64,000 nucleotides of DNA, from the NCBI GenBank assembly GCA_003218375.1, contig QHNH01000009.1, positions 62,001 to 126,000 of the forward strand. The letters run 5' to 3'. Positions 20,501 through 25,101 of the stretch are shown here, in pieces. How positions within the stretch are numbered: the stretch's first letter is position 1; each line of letters opens with the position of its first letter. The translations under genes and the position numbers were made by a program. This DNA is from Verrucomicrobiota bacterium. Its GTDB lineage: Bacteria > Verrucomicrobiota > Verrucomicrobiia > Chthoniobacterales > UBA10450. The notes beneath the pieces were generated by a model that saw only the letters and a program-made list of their open reading frames with translations, was not told where the DNA came from and searched no databases.

Positions 20501-20917
20501 AGAATTGGGGTCGACCGTATCCGCGACCTGCACACCGGTCGCATCGCCAGCCGCGGCTGCACTGTTTACCACCGAGATCGTGTAGGTGATCGTGTCGCCC
20601 GGGCGGGCCGAGCTGTCGTTGTTCGGCGGGAAGGCAGCCGACTTCGTGCCCGTCACTCCGACCGGCGCAGCGGTTGCCAACGAAGGCAGGGCGACCATGC
20701 CGGCGAAGGCGAGCGCCAGCGCAAAGGCGCACCGGCGCGCCGGAACATAGGCATTCCTGCCTGTGCGCCCAGCGGACATTTTGTCTGCTGCGTTTGTTAC
20801 AGCGGAGTTTAACTCCGCTGGGCGCACAGACTGAAAGTCTATGTTCCGAATGGTGGCAGCGAGCCTCCAGAAGCGGACGGTCATTCGATCAAGCAGGGAG
20901 GGAAGGTGAGTTTTCAA
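11564..20917 (-). CDS. Giant multidomain surface protein: beta-helices, metzincin-like protease motif, Ig repeats
   Basis: 3117 codons. The frame opens at a TTG (20917); ATGs at codons 12 and 47 are alternatives. The signal peptide core is at residues 64-83 (FALALAFAGMVALPSLATAA). Then follow a DUF11/cadherin-like region (~85-245), a long right-handed beta-helix (~250-1070), a metzincin-type motif HEMGHAIGLPD (H1231, E1232, H1235, D1241) with a Met-turn-like SLMYG, three putative-Ig modules (~1346-1600), a Big_3-like domain, a second beta-helix of CSLREA/choice-of-anchor type (~1709-2100), four tandem ~100-aa Ig-like repeats (~2202-2607), two further Ig modules, a Pro/Thr/Ala linker (~2797-2852) and a duplicated ~130-aa C-terminal domain. 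It is likely a cell-surface or secreted adhesin/scaffold. The N-terminal 24-59 region is encoded by an interspersed repeat. Confidence 0.85.
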   Translation of the reverse strand: MKTHLPSLLDRMTVRFWRLAATIRNIDFQSVRPAELNSAVTNAADKMSAGRTGRNAYVPARRCAFALALAFAGMVALPSLATAAPVGVTGTKSAAFPPNNDSSARPGDTITYTISVVNSAAAAGDATGVQVADTVDPNSTFVGNSAKVSPNAIAHSYNAAGNTQLVVNAAAGVLNGVHDIDGVTPDASLVLTTGTFATSAGGSVTINSNGSFTYTPQTGDQNLTDTFSYTVTDTDSLPSTGLVSIILGARVWYVDGTYAGANGAEDGSNTRPFNSLADISGATGPDAAGDIIFVKNTVASYDGGLTLLNNQLLYGSGANLTVNTIVINTAGTNTTFVTTGGTTNAITLASGNTVTGFTIGNTTNYKIANTTTATVGTLTISNVTMNGTGGLFRADSGGTLSVTIDSAGTSSFTGIGIQLVNVAGTFTINGSGTISGVSGDDVLVSGGNATIFIASAITNNAGHSVNVTNMTGGSVTFPAAITETAGGTGIFLDNNDLSSTATITFRGGLSLTTTTNPAFTATNGGVVNVCATNDCAGGSAVVNTITTTTGTALNVANTTIGSSGLTFRSISVTGNNTLPANGIILDTTGSSGGLTVTGNGGSCTVATPTCTGGTIQGTNARGASFIGARNVNLTLMRFLNANNANGAVSNGTVGGNENTDENGAINLSAAVNVNLSNIIILGTTVQHGINGNNVTNLDLTNVSISNTGDAVWESGIYLFHLKGLASASQDSVWDNVDISDTAQFNVSIINASGTNAAGSEKDKLTIQNGCTFANSGKNVIGDHISIFNSVAANFQVVVNGATFDSKINGEYAGAHTSDGIQVDVSGASARFDATITGCTFTSTTGGGVGQSAINISSTTGAGTFDLENNVATARQGVGINIAVTGTASLTGTIKGNTLATNITNNPGQGINIVEEGNGSIIANVENNTIQGTGSGINTTTAFDYGIRGGARAGSGSAQLTIKGNTVQTAKSAGTWFFAGNNTGGETNHTCVNFSTVTKNNIHADNASKFADYFLEQYTNTTFNIQGLTGSGTNSANVESYVASTDAVAGKIVTAGAGTVVNYTNVNCTLPPLMLAPGGIERQNPVSPKAKAGSNSTTAAVAAKVVAPVIAPAAVAEMAAPAQDRGAVSQGQLDQVVAAARARWEATGLTTEQSAALQKLKFEVADLPSIYLGEADGYRIRVDNNAGGNGWFIDGGGQGESLFAKETSATRRYTDPAGAPAGHLDLLTTILHEMGHAIGLPDSYAEKDRDSLMYGFLTKGERRLPSKGQAKGAIPGSVTGSHFLGLPVTIGTLNPGTTVTMKFDATVNAGFGGGNITNTANISGSNFSTVNTNATSVPVHIPPTLFSAQTPPDKATVGFAYAGYNFIANGFPAPTYTSVGNALPGGFSLSSAGALAAANPTTAGTFSGLMVRATNTAGTFDTTAFTITVADAIAFTTNSPLAAWTKDFPGYSQTIVTTGGTGAIAYSVSVGSLPNGLSLNAGTGEISGTPTVANTFNFTIKATDSLGANTSKAYQIVINAAIIVGPATLPAGQVGTPYSQTETASGGTGTKTFSFTGTLPPPLTLDANSGVISGTPNTPGSYNFTVTATDTVGATGSQAYTVVIKQATSTNLISSQNPSSNGFAVTFTATVSPVGAPPGTPTGTATFFDGATPITCDEGSTSIQPLSSGVATCTTSTLTVAGSPHSITATYNGDANYLGSTSNTVSQTVLACANPATVTNLNDSGAGSLRQALLDVCDGATINFQAALTGTITLTTGELLVDKNVTITGPGASVITVSGNNASRVFEVQAAKTVTISGLTIANGKVVGDDGGGIASDGTLTLNFCSITGNTADYGGAIFNADNRTLTIRGSSISSNHATNAIGGIYNRSGATLTILDSTISGNSADQHTGGIINEGGTLEMVNSTVSGNTCKTDGGGIYNYFGGNATLTNVTITQNRADSDDNGGTAGGLYSNPSGAPVTLNNTIVAGNFVGTGTTADDIQGAVNSSSSFNLVGDSATAGGLTDKSTDPAHGNIVGNAGTGTLDTSTVINTTLGNNGGPTQTHLPVLGGLAINNGSNALLPADTFDLDNDANVAEPLPVDQRGPGFPRVVNTTVDIGAVEANYMIAATAGTPQSTIVGMAFANPLQATVSESGVTFISGVSVTFTAPASEPTATLSGTNPATTNASGIATINATASNTVGGPYTVTATATGYNGPADFSLTNTAGPATHFTVTAPANATAGSPFTITVTALDTAGNTDTNYTGTVHFTKTDAGAGSSVPGDYTFTLADAGVHTFTNGVTFVTSGTQTVTATDTVTNTINGHADVNVSAATATHLSVVAPASATSGSSFGFTVTALDQFNNVDVNFAAQVHITSTDGAASLPGDHTFNAGDAGSFMFSATLNTAGTQTLTATDVNNNAISGTSGNISVSPGAATHFSVSAPASATAGNAFNFVVTALDAANNVATGYLGTAKFTSTDAQAALPVNYQFLAGDNGTKTLSATLKTVGNQTITATDSVNAGINGTSANINVSAGNATHLGLVAPASVLPNNAFNFTVMALDQFNNTATSYGGTVHFTKSDAGAGSAVPGDYTFLAGDNGAHTFSATLVTGGNQSITATDTVTNTITGTANITVGQPPAITSANNATFKVATAGTFTITTTGFPTNASMVITETGALPGTVTFVNNNNGTATLSGTPNANTGGTYPITIKASNGISPDATQSFTLTVLQGPAFTSADHTTFTEGSPGTFTVTTTGFPTNSSMSITRTGNLPAGVTFVNNNNGTATLSGIPGPLTGGTWPFTIGANNGVTATVNQSFTLTVIGTTPSPTPTATATPTATPTATATATATATPTATATATATPTATATPTATATATPTVTPAQALNISTRLRVDVGDKVMIGGFIITGNVAKPVVLRGIGPSLVNAGLPAASVLNDPVLELHGASGALITSNDNWKDSPQKAQIEGTVFQPTDDRESVILATLPPAAYTVILKGVGQTTGIGLVEVYDNNQAVDSALANISTRGFVRTGNEVMIGGFVLGGNNLPTRIAVRALGPSLSGIGLSNVLADPTLELHNANGTIMISNDDWQSDPTAAAQLTANGLALPDPKESGIFTSLAPPGQFTAIVAGKNGGIGIALVEIYNLK
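12362..12522. repeat. Hexamer-type microsatellite encoding a Pro/Thr/Ala linker
   Basis: Degenerate 6- and 12-base units of the form GTNGCN/GTAGGN repeat for about 160 bases and encode an alternating T-A-T-P stretch in the giant surface protein. Such tracts act as flexible stalks between the Ig region and the C-terminal domain and are prone to length change. Confidence 0.75.
13095..14310 (-). repeat. Four tandem ~300-bp units encoding Ig-like modules
   Basis: Within the giant gene, four consecutive modules start with an ATHF/L-type motif (GPATHFTVTAPANATAG, TATHLSVVAPASATSG, AATHFSVSAPASATAG, NATHLGLVAPASVLPN). They share the later signatures VTALD, GDYTF or GDHTF, and TVTATD or TLTATD. Unit length is near 100 codons. 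The DNA copies are similar enough to allow recombination. Confidence 0.8.
20741..20848. repeat. Palindromic interspersed repeat lying in frame at the 5' end of the giant gene
   Basis: A 108-bp element bounded by CGGAACATAG and CTATGTTCCG. Both arms carry CTGTGCGCCCAGCGGA, in inverted orientation, around a nested hairpin AGCGGAGTT/AACTCCGCT. Smaller hairpins (AGGCA/TGCCT and GACT/AGTC) lie in each arm. The length is exactly 36 codons. On the minus strand it reads NIDFQSVRPAELNSAVTN and onward, a phrase I recall from many mis-annotated small ORFs in Verrucomicrobiota, consistent with a dispersed REP/MITE-like family. Confidence 0.75.
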
Positions 20918-21015
20918 GGGGATGTGAAATCAGCAGTTTAAGGACCGGTCGGCGTAGTTTTTAAAGGGAAAGCGGAAACGTGTCCAGATTATTGTTGAAG
21001 TTGCTACGAAATATT

Positions 21016-22023
21016 TCAGGCCTGCGGTTTCAGTTCCGGCGATTGGAAAGCCGTTTCAATCTTCGACGCGCTATCGAACGCTTCCCGCCAGTGGACATCT
21101 TCCAGCAGCGCCGCGTCGATCCAGCCGCGCGTGTCCTTCTTCACCTGCTTGCCCAGCACCACGTAAAGCCAGACCGCGCCGTCCGAATACGATTGGCCGA
21201 AAATCTCCCGAACCCGGTCGAATTCCCCGATTGCCTGCTTCGCCGTCAGGCCGAGCGCCCCTTTGATCGCGCTCGAAATCAGCGGCGTCGCGACCGCGCT
21301 TTTCACGTCATCAGTTCCCGCCAGGGCCGCGAACGCCGGCAGGCCGCGCACAAAGGCGGCCGCGATCGGATACGCCGCTTTCGAAGTCGCCGTCGATTTC
21401 ACCAGCTGCGCCTTCCATTTCACAAAATCTTCGCCTTCCGGCAGCGCCGCCGCCCGCGCGTCTCCCGTTCCGCGCATCGCGACCGCCAGCGCCTCCGGCG
21501 TTTTCGCCGGACGATTCACCAGCTTCAGCTCGCCGGCGCTCACGGCTGCGAGCGGATCGTCGATCTGCTTCGCGATCGGATCGTAGCTGAGCGCATCGTG
21601 CGCGAAGAAGACATTGTCCTTGCTGCTCAACTGCGCGAGCCGCCTCGCGAAATCGCCCGCGGAAAGATTCTCGATCACATGCCCGCTGCCCTGCGCCACG
21701 AACGAAACCGAATTCTCCTTGGCGTAAAACTTCTTGAACGGCGCGCGCAGGAGCGCGTCCGCCGCCTTCATGAAATCGGTCACCTGCACGAGCGCGTGAA
21801 TGCCGGAGCCGCTCTCCGGCCGGAGATGCCCGAGGACGGAAGCGCCGGTCAGCCTAACGACCGAGCTGTAGGTCGAGACGAAATCGAGGAGATGCAGCTC
21901 CGTCGCGTCGAACGAAAGAACGCCGGGCGTTTTCTCGAACGCAAAAAGCGAGCGGGGACGGAGGAGGCCGCCGCACACCAGCAACGATCCGACACGAAGA
22001 AAAGAGCGGCGGTCGGAGATCAT
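21016..22023 (-). CDS. Exported hypothetical protein with Tat-like signal
   Basis: 335 residues. The N-terminus MISDRRSFLRVGSLLVCGG has the twin-arginine pattern RRSFLR before a hydrophobic stretch, suggesting Tat export after folding. The mature part is largely alpha-helical with no cysteine pair or metal motif I can identify; it contains EGEDFVKWKAQLVKSTAT and a helical C-terminus. No named family is recognised. The interval between this gene and the giant surface protein is only about 100 bases, so they could be co-transcribed, this gene being downstream of the repeat region on its right. Confidence 0.65.
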   Translation of the reverse strand: MISDRRSFLRVGSLLVCGGLLRPRSLFAFEKTPGVLSFDATELHLLDFVSTYSSVVRLTGASVLGHLRPESGSGIHALVQVTDFMKAADALLRAPFKKFYAKENSVSFVAQGSGHVIENLSAGDFARRLAQLSSKDNVFFAHDALSYDPIAKQIDDPLAAVSAGELKLVNRPAKTPEALAVAMRGTGDARAAALPEGEDFVKWKAQLVKSTATSKAAYPIAAAFVRGLPAFAALAGTDDVKSAVATPLISSAIKGALGLTAKQAIGEFDRVREIFGQSYSDGAVWLYVVLGKQVKKDTRGWIDAALLEDVHWREAFDSASKIETAFQSPELKPQA

Positions 22024-22129
22024 TTAGTAATTTCGGGACGGACGGGTAAAGCGACTCATTTGAACCACGAGATGGGGTTTTGAGTCAAGCGCGTTTTGTG
22101 AGCAGAAAGTCAGCCACGGCGCCTCCCGG

Positions 22130-22347
22130 CGCCGAAGCTCCAAATTCCAAGCTCCAAGCTCCAGAGAAACACCGAACGCACCTGCGGCGCGTTAAACTCC
22201 AAGCACCAAGCTCCAACATCCAGAGAAACTCCGAGCACCAAGCAACAAACATTAAACCGTCGGCGTTCTTGGAGCTTCATTGTTTGGACCTTCTCTGGAG
22301 CTTGGATGTTGGTGCTTGGAGCTTCCGCCGCAAAAACCTTTGCGGCG
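22130..22347. repeat. Intergenic palindromic repeat cluster (AAGCTCCA family)
   Basis: The 351 bases between 22024 and 22374 contain no credible gene. They carry directly repeated AAGCTCCAA / CCAGAGAAAC blocks on the left and the inverse, CTCTGGAGCTTGGATGTTGG and TGGTGCTTGGAGCTTCC, on the right, so the whole can fold back on itself. A 9-bp hairpin (CGCCGCAAA/TTTGCGGCG) follows at 22326-22347. The open frames across it, rich in L-Q-A-P-S, are repeat artefacts. Confidence 0.7.
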
Positions 22348-22374
22348 ACCGCGTCCTTCGTGTGAGATTCTTCC

Positions 22375-22671
22375 ATGCTGGAGCTGGATAAAGTTGAGTG
22401 CGAACAATTCGCCGCCTGCCTCAATCAGGATTTTGAGATCGTCTTCCCTGACGGGACGCTCCCCCTGAAACTTTCCGAGGCGCACCCGCTCGGCGCCCGG
22501 CCCGAATCAGTTCGCGAGCCGTTCGCTCTAACTTTCCTGGGTCGCGCGGGACTTCGTTTGCCACAAGGCATCTACAAAATGCGCAACGCCACGCTCGGCG
22601 AGATGGAAATTTTCCTCGTCCAGATCGCTGTCGATCAAACCAGAAGCACCTTCGAAGCTGTCTTCAATTAA
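22375..22671 (+). CDS. DUF6916-like small protein
   Basis: 98 residues, no signal and no membrane helix. The C-terminal half with PFALTFLGRAGLRLPQGIY, then LGEMEIFLVQI and a final FEAVFN, matches what I recall of the DUF6916 family, small proteins usually encoded beside phage-tail-collar (MdpB-like) proteins. Here three collar genes lie 1.4 kb to the right on the other strand, separated by a GNAT gene and a transposase. The function is unknown; association with a tail-like or surface structure is inferred. Confidence 0.65.
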   Translation: MLELDKVECEQFAACLNQDFEIVFPDGTLPLKLSEAHPLGARPESVREPFALTFLGRAGLRLPQGIYKMRNATLGEMEIFLVQIAVDQTRSTFEAVFN

Positions 22672-22676
22672 GAGGC

Positions 22677-22890
22677 CTCACACAAAGGTCACAACGGATC
22701 ACAACGGTTTTTAGGCAGGAATCCAATCCTTCCTGTCCCTTTGTGTCCTTTGTGTGAAATCAGGTTCCCCACCGCGGCAGCAGAATTAGGATCTCGCACA
22801 ACGGACACAAAGGAGCACAAAGGATTTCTTTTGGTGCCAGATCACAACTTTACTTCCCTTCGTGTCCTTTGTGACCTTCGTGTGAGGTCC
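22677..22890. repeat. Two inverted pairs of the CACAAAGG repeat family
   Basis: CTCACACAAAGGTCACAACGG (from 22677) pairs with TTTGTGTCCTTTGTGTGA (to about 22758). A second pair runs from GGACACAAAGGAGCACAAAGG (22803) to TTCGTGTCCTTTGTGACCTT and CGTGTGAGG (to about 22890). The second copy overlaps the 3' end of the GNAT gene and encodes its last 12 residues. A further copy is at 25755-25920. Confidence 0.7.
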
Positions 22891-23353
22891 CGTTTCCTCT
22901 CCATTCCATCAACAAATAGACGCCTTTATCCTCAATCTGCTTGAATCCGAGCCGCTGATATAATTGCAGGGCGCGATTGAAACGCTCGACGTGAATCGTG
23001 AGCGACTTGCCAGCTGAACGCGCTTCGTCCCGTAAATCGCGCAGGAGTTCCGTGCCGATACCGCCGCCGCGAAATTCCGGGAGCACCGTGATGTCGACAA
23101 TCCGAATCTCTTTTTCCCAGCGGACGACGTAAAGCCGGCCGATGGGCACGCCGTCGCGCTCGATCACTTGGAACGATGCCCCGGGATAATTGACGGAATA
23201 GTAGGCGGTCTGCGCATCGAACTGCTTCCGGCAAAAAATTTCCTTCTGCTCATCACTCCAACCGGTTGGCGCCAGCTCTTCCGCGCGACTGCTCGCATAA
23301 ACTCGCGCGAGAAATGCCGTGTCCTCCGGAGTTATTGGTCGGAGTGAAATCAT
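22850..23353 (-). CDS. GNAT-family N-acetyltransferase
   Basis: 167 residues from the ATG at 23353 (MISLRPITPEDTAFLARVY); the longer frame upstream reads through a REP element and is rejected. GNAT features: acidic/arginine N-terminal strand, the acetyl-CoA pyrophosphate-binding segment VLPEFRGGGIGTELLRDL (R/Q-x-x-G-x-G/A pattern), then the C-terminal YQRLGFKQIEDKG motif. The substrate is unknown; the enzyme is small and cytosolic. Its last residues, SHEGHKGHEGK, are repetitive and come from a palindromic repeat that overlaps the stop codon, so the native C-terminus was probably MEWRG or close to it. Confidence 0.85.
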   Translation of the reverse strand: MISLRPITPEDTAFLARVYASSRAEELAPTGWSDEQKEIFCRKQFDAQTAYYSVNYPGASFQVIERDGVPIGRLYVVRWEKEIRIVDITVLPEFRGGGIGTELLRDLRDEARSAGKSLTIHVERFNRALQLYQRLGFKQIEDKGVYLLMEWRGNGTSHEGHKGHEGK

Positions 23354-23387
23354 CGTGAATTGCGCGCTTGCCGCGCGAGGTCTGTTT

Positions 23388-23505
23388 GGTGGATCGAGCG
23401 CTCCGCCGCTCGATGGCAATTAAATGCCGGCAAGGCCGGGAAACAACAGGCATCGCGCGTCGGAGCGCGCGATCCACCTAAACGCTCGCGCGCTCGATCC
23501 ACCAC
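23388..23505. repeat. REP/BIME-like element on the 3' side of the RAYT gene
   Basis: A 91-bp unit starts GGTGGATC and ends GATCCACC (23388-23478). It contains hairpins ATCGAGCG/CGCTCGAT (23393-23414) and ATCGCGCG/CGCGCGAT (23452-23473) around a GC-rich centre. A further partial unit, CGCTCGATCCACC on this strand, runs to about 23505 and forms the last codons of the transposase. It is the same family as 23943-24031. Confidence 0.8.
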
Positions 23506-23996
23506 GGCCAGTTCTCAGCTTTCGCGCACAGACCAGCCACGACCGGATTTTGCCGAATGTAATTGATCTTGGCCGAGAGCTGTTCGCCGCGCTCATCGTC
23601 TCGCAATCGATGGTCGAAATACCCCTCCTGCCAGATGATTCCGTGCCTGTGCGATTGGAAATGCTTCCATCCGCCAATGGCTCGGCTCATGGATTCATCC
23701 CTTTGGAACGACAGCAGCGCGCGGAGATGATCGGGCATCAAGAGGAATGCCGTGGTGTACCAGCGATACTCTGATTCATAATACTTCGCCGAGTCCAGCA
23801 ATGACTCGGCAATCGATGGCGTGGTCAGCGCTGCTTGTTGCTTCTTGCGATCAATCGCGATGCGGATGTGAAAGAGAGCGCCAGGTTCCACCCAATCGGG
23901 CACGCCATGGTAAAGTTTGGCTGGAAATCCGCGGTAGAGAATGGTGGATCTAGCGCTCCGACGCTCGATGTTTGTTCGACGCGGCTTTGCCGCCAT
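23478..23996 (-). CDS. REP-associated tyrosine transposase (RAYT, Y1_Tnp family)
   Basis: 172 residues. RAYTs are single-strand HUH endonucleases related to IS200/IS605 TnpA and are linked to spread of REP palindromes. Visible family features: the opening GVPDWVEPGALFHIRIAI, AFLLMPDHLRALLSF at the HUH position, the GWKHFQSHRHGIIWQEGYFDHRLR segment and the catalytic-tyrosine helix KINYIRQNPVVAGL, then ENWPWW. The HUH motif reads D-H-L-R, so the second histidine is arginine (codon CGC) and activity is doubtful. The ATG (23996) and the final codons lie within flanking REP sequences. An internal GTG at the GVPDW motif is an alternative start. Confidence 0.82.
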   Translation of the reverse strand: MAAKPRRTNIERRSARSTILYRGFPAKLYHGVPDWVEPGALFHIRIAIDRKKQQAALTTPSIAESLLDSAKYYESEYRWYTTAFLLMPDHLRALLSFQRDESMSRAIGGWKHFQSHRHGIIWQEGYFDHRLRDDERGEQLSAKINYIRQNPVVAGLCAKAENWPWWIERASV

Positions 23997-24031
23997 TATT
24001 TGTCATCGCGCGACGGAGCGCGCGATCCACC
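23943..24031. repeat. REP/BIME-like element on the 5' side of the RAYT gene
   Basis: An 89-bp unit starts GGTGGATC and ends GATCCACC, with hairpins AGCG/CGCT (one mismatch further out), GCGGC/GCCGC and ATCGCGCG/CGCGCGAT. It matches the unit at 23388-23478 in ends, order and spacing and lies in the same orientation. The RAYT start codon is inside it. Confidence 0.8.
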
Positions 24032-24056
24032 TACATCACGTCACTCGTCACTCCCG

Positions 24057-24578
24057 TTATGTCCTCGGCGGAAAGACGCCTTGCAACGCGATGCAGAAAC
24101 TCAGGGTCAGGTACGGCTGCATGTTGTTGTGCGGCTGGTCGCCGCCCGTGGGCGCCAGGGCCTGATCGGACATTGCGACGATGGGCAGCCCGGCGGGGGG
24201 GAGATACGTATTCGCGGACCCGCGCGCGATCGAATTACCGGACGGAGTTTTGCTGTTCGCCGGTAAATTCGCAGCCATGAAGTTGTGTGGGTGCGATGGC
24301 ATCTCCGACTCGAGCAATGTCACAAACTGCGTGCCGCCCGTTTCTCCCAGATCATGGAGGGAAAGGCCCGGTCCCTGGCCGGGATGCATCGGCGCGTTAC
24401 CCTGCATGTTCGGTAAGGCGAAGTTCGACTTTCCGTCGCCACCGTAGGTGGTCCCGAGGAGCGAGAAGAGCGCGGTGTTTTGCGACAACGGCAGGAGCTG
24501 GCCATCGCAAAACGCCCAGCCTTTGGGAGCGAAGTTGAAGGGGAAAATTCGAATTTCAGCTACGAATGGGTCTGCCAT
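24057..24578 (-). CDS. Phage tail collar (MdpB-like) protein 3
   Basis: 173 residues from the ATG at 24578, preceded by a good AAGGAG ribosome site. It has the microcystin-dependent-protein/tail-collar layout: an N-terminal collar with FAPKGWAFCDGQLLPLSQN, LLGTTYGGDGKSNFALPNMQG, a histidine-bearing middle (GGTQFVTLLESEMPSHPH) and the C-terminal signature NMQPYLTLSFCIALQGVFP. Such proteins form receptor-binding tips of phage tails and are also found in many genomes as stand-alone triplets. It is the third gene of a three-gene tandem, 10 bases after the second. Confidence 0.88.
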   Translation of the reverse strand: MADPFVAEIRIFPFNFAPKGWAFCDGQLLPLSQNTALFSLLGTTYGGDGKSNFALPNMQGNAPMHPGQGPGLSLHDLGETGGTQFVTLLESEMPSHPHNFMAANLPANSKTPSGNSIARGSANTYLPPAGLPIVAMSDQALAPTGGDQPHNNMQPYLTLSFCIALQGVFPPRT

Positions 24579-24588
24579 AATGTTCTCC

Positions 24589-25092
24589 TTAGGTTGGGGA
24601 CGGGAAAATCCCGAAGAGCGAAATGATGAAATCGACGCACAGATACGGTTGAAAATTCGTATGCGGCTGGCTCCCACCTGTGGGCGAAATCGATTGCGCC
24701 GCCAGCGGTGTGTTGCCCGCTCCCGGACGATATAAATCAGGCACGGTCGGTGTCGCGAGGACAGTGCCTTGGGGCGTGGTTTGTGAAGCTGTGGCCGACG
24801 ATGCCAGCATCGGATGGGAGTGAGCCGGGATCTGGTTTACCGTCAGCGTGATCTCTTCCGCGCCTCCGGTTTCAGCCAAAGTGAAACCATTCCCTTGATG
24901 GATTGGCAAGCGACCCCGCAGATCCGGCAGCGCGAACGTGGATTCGCCGTCGCCCCCATACGTGGTGCCGATCAGCTGAAACAACGTTTCGTTTTCCGAG
25001 ATCGGCAGCAATTGCCCCTCGCAAAACATCCAGCCAGCGGGCGCAAAGTTGCCCCCGAACATTCTGATTTCACCGACGTAAGGTTGTGCCAT
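24589..25092 (-). CDS. Phage tail collar (MdpB-like) protein 2
   Basis: 167 residues starting MAQPYVGEIRMFGGNFAPAG. It has the same layout as its neighbours: GWMFCEGQLLPISENE, LIGTTYGGDGESTFALPDLRG, then NQIPAHSHPM, PTGGSQPHTNFQPYL and a final FIISLFGIFP. It is the most divergent of the three paralogues, which suggests subunits of one structure with different roles and not a recent duplication. Spacing to both neighbours is about 10 bases, so the three form an operon. Confidence 0.88.
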   Translation of the reverse strand: MAQPYVGEIRMFGGNFAPAGWMFCEGQLLPISENETLFQLIGTTYGGDGESTFALPDLRGRLPIHQGNGFTLAETGGAEEITLTVNQIPAHSHPMLASSATASQTTPQGTVLATPTVPDLYRPGAGNTPLAAQSISPTGGSQPHTNFQPYLCVDFIISLFGIFPSPT

Positions 25093-25101
25093 GATTTTCT
25101 C

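Noticed and set aside
22080-22391. Open frame with L-Q-A-P-S-rich product
   Set aside because: It reads across the palindromic AAGCTCCA repeats, and both strands give similar phrases; not a gene.
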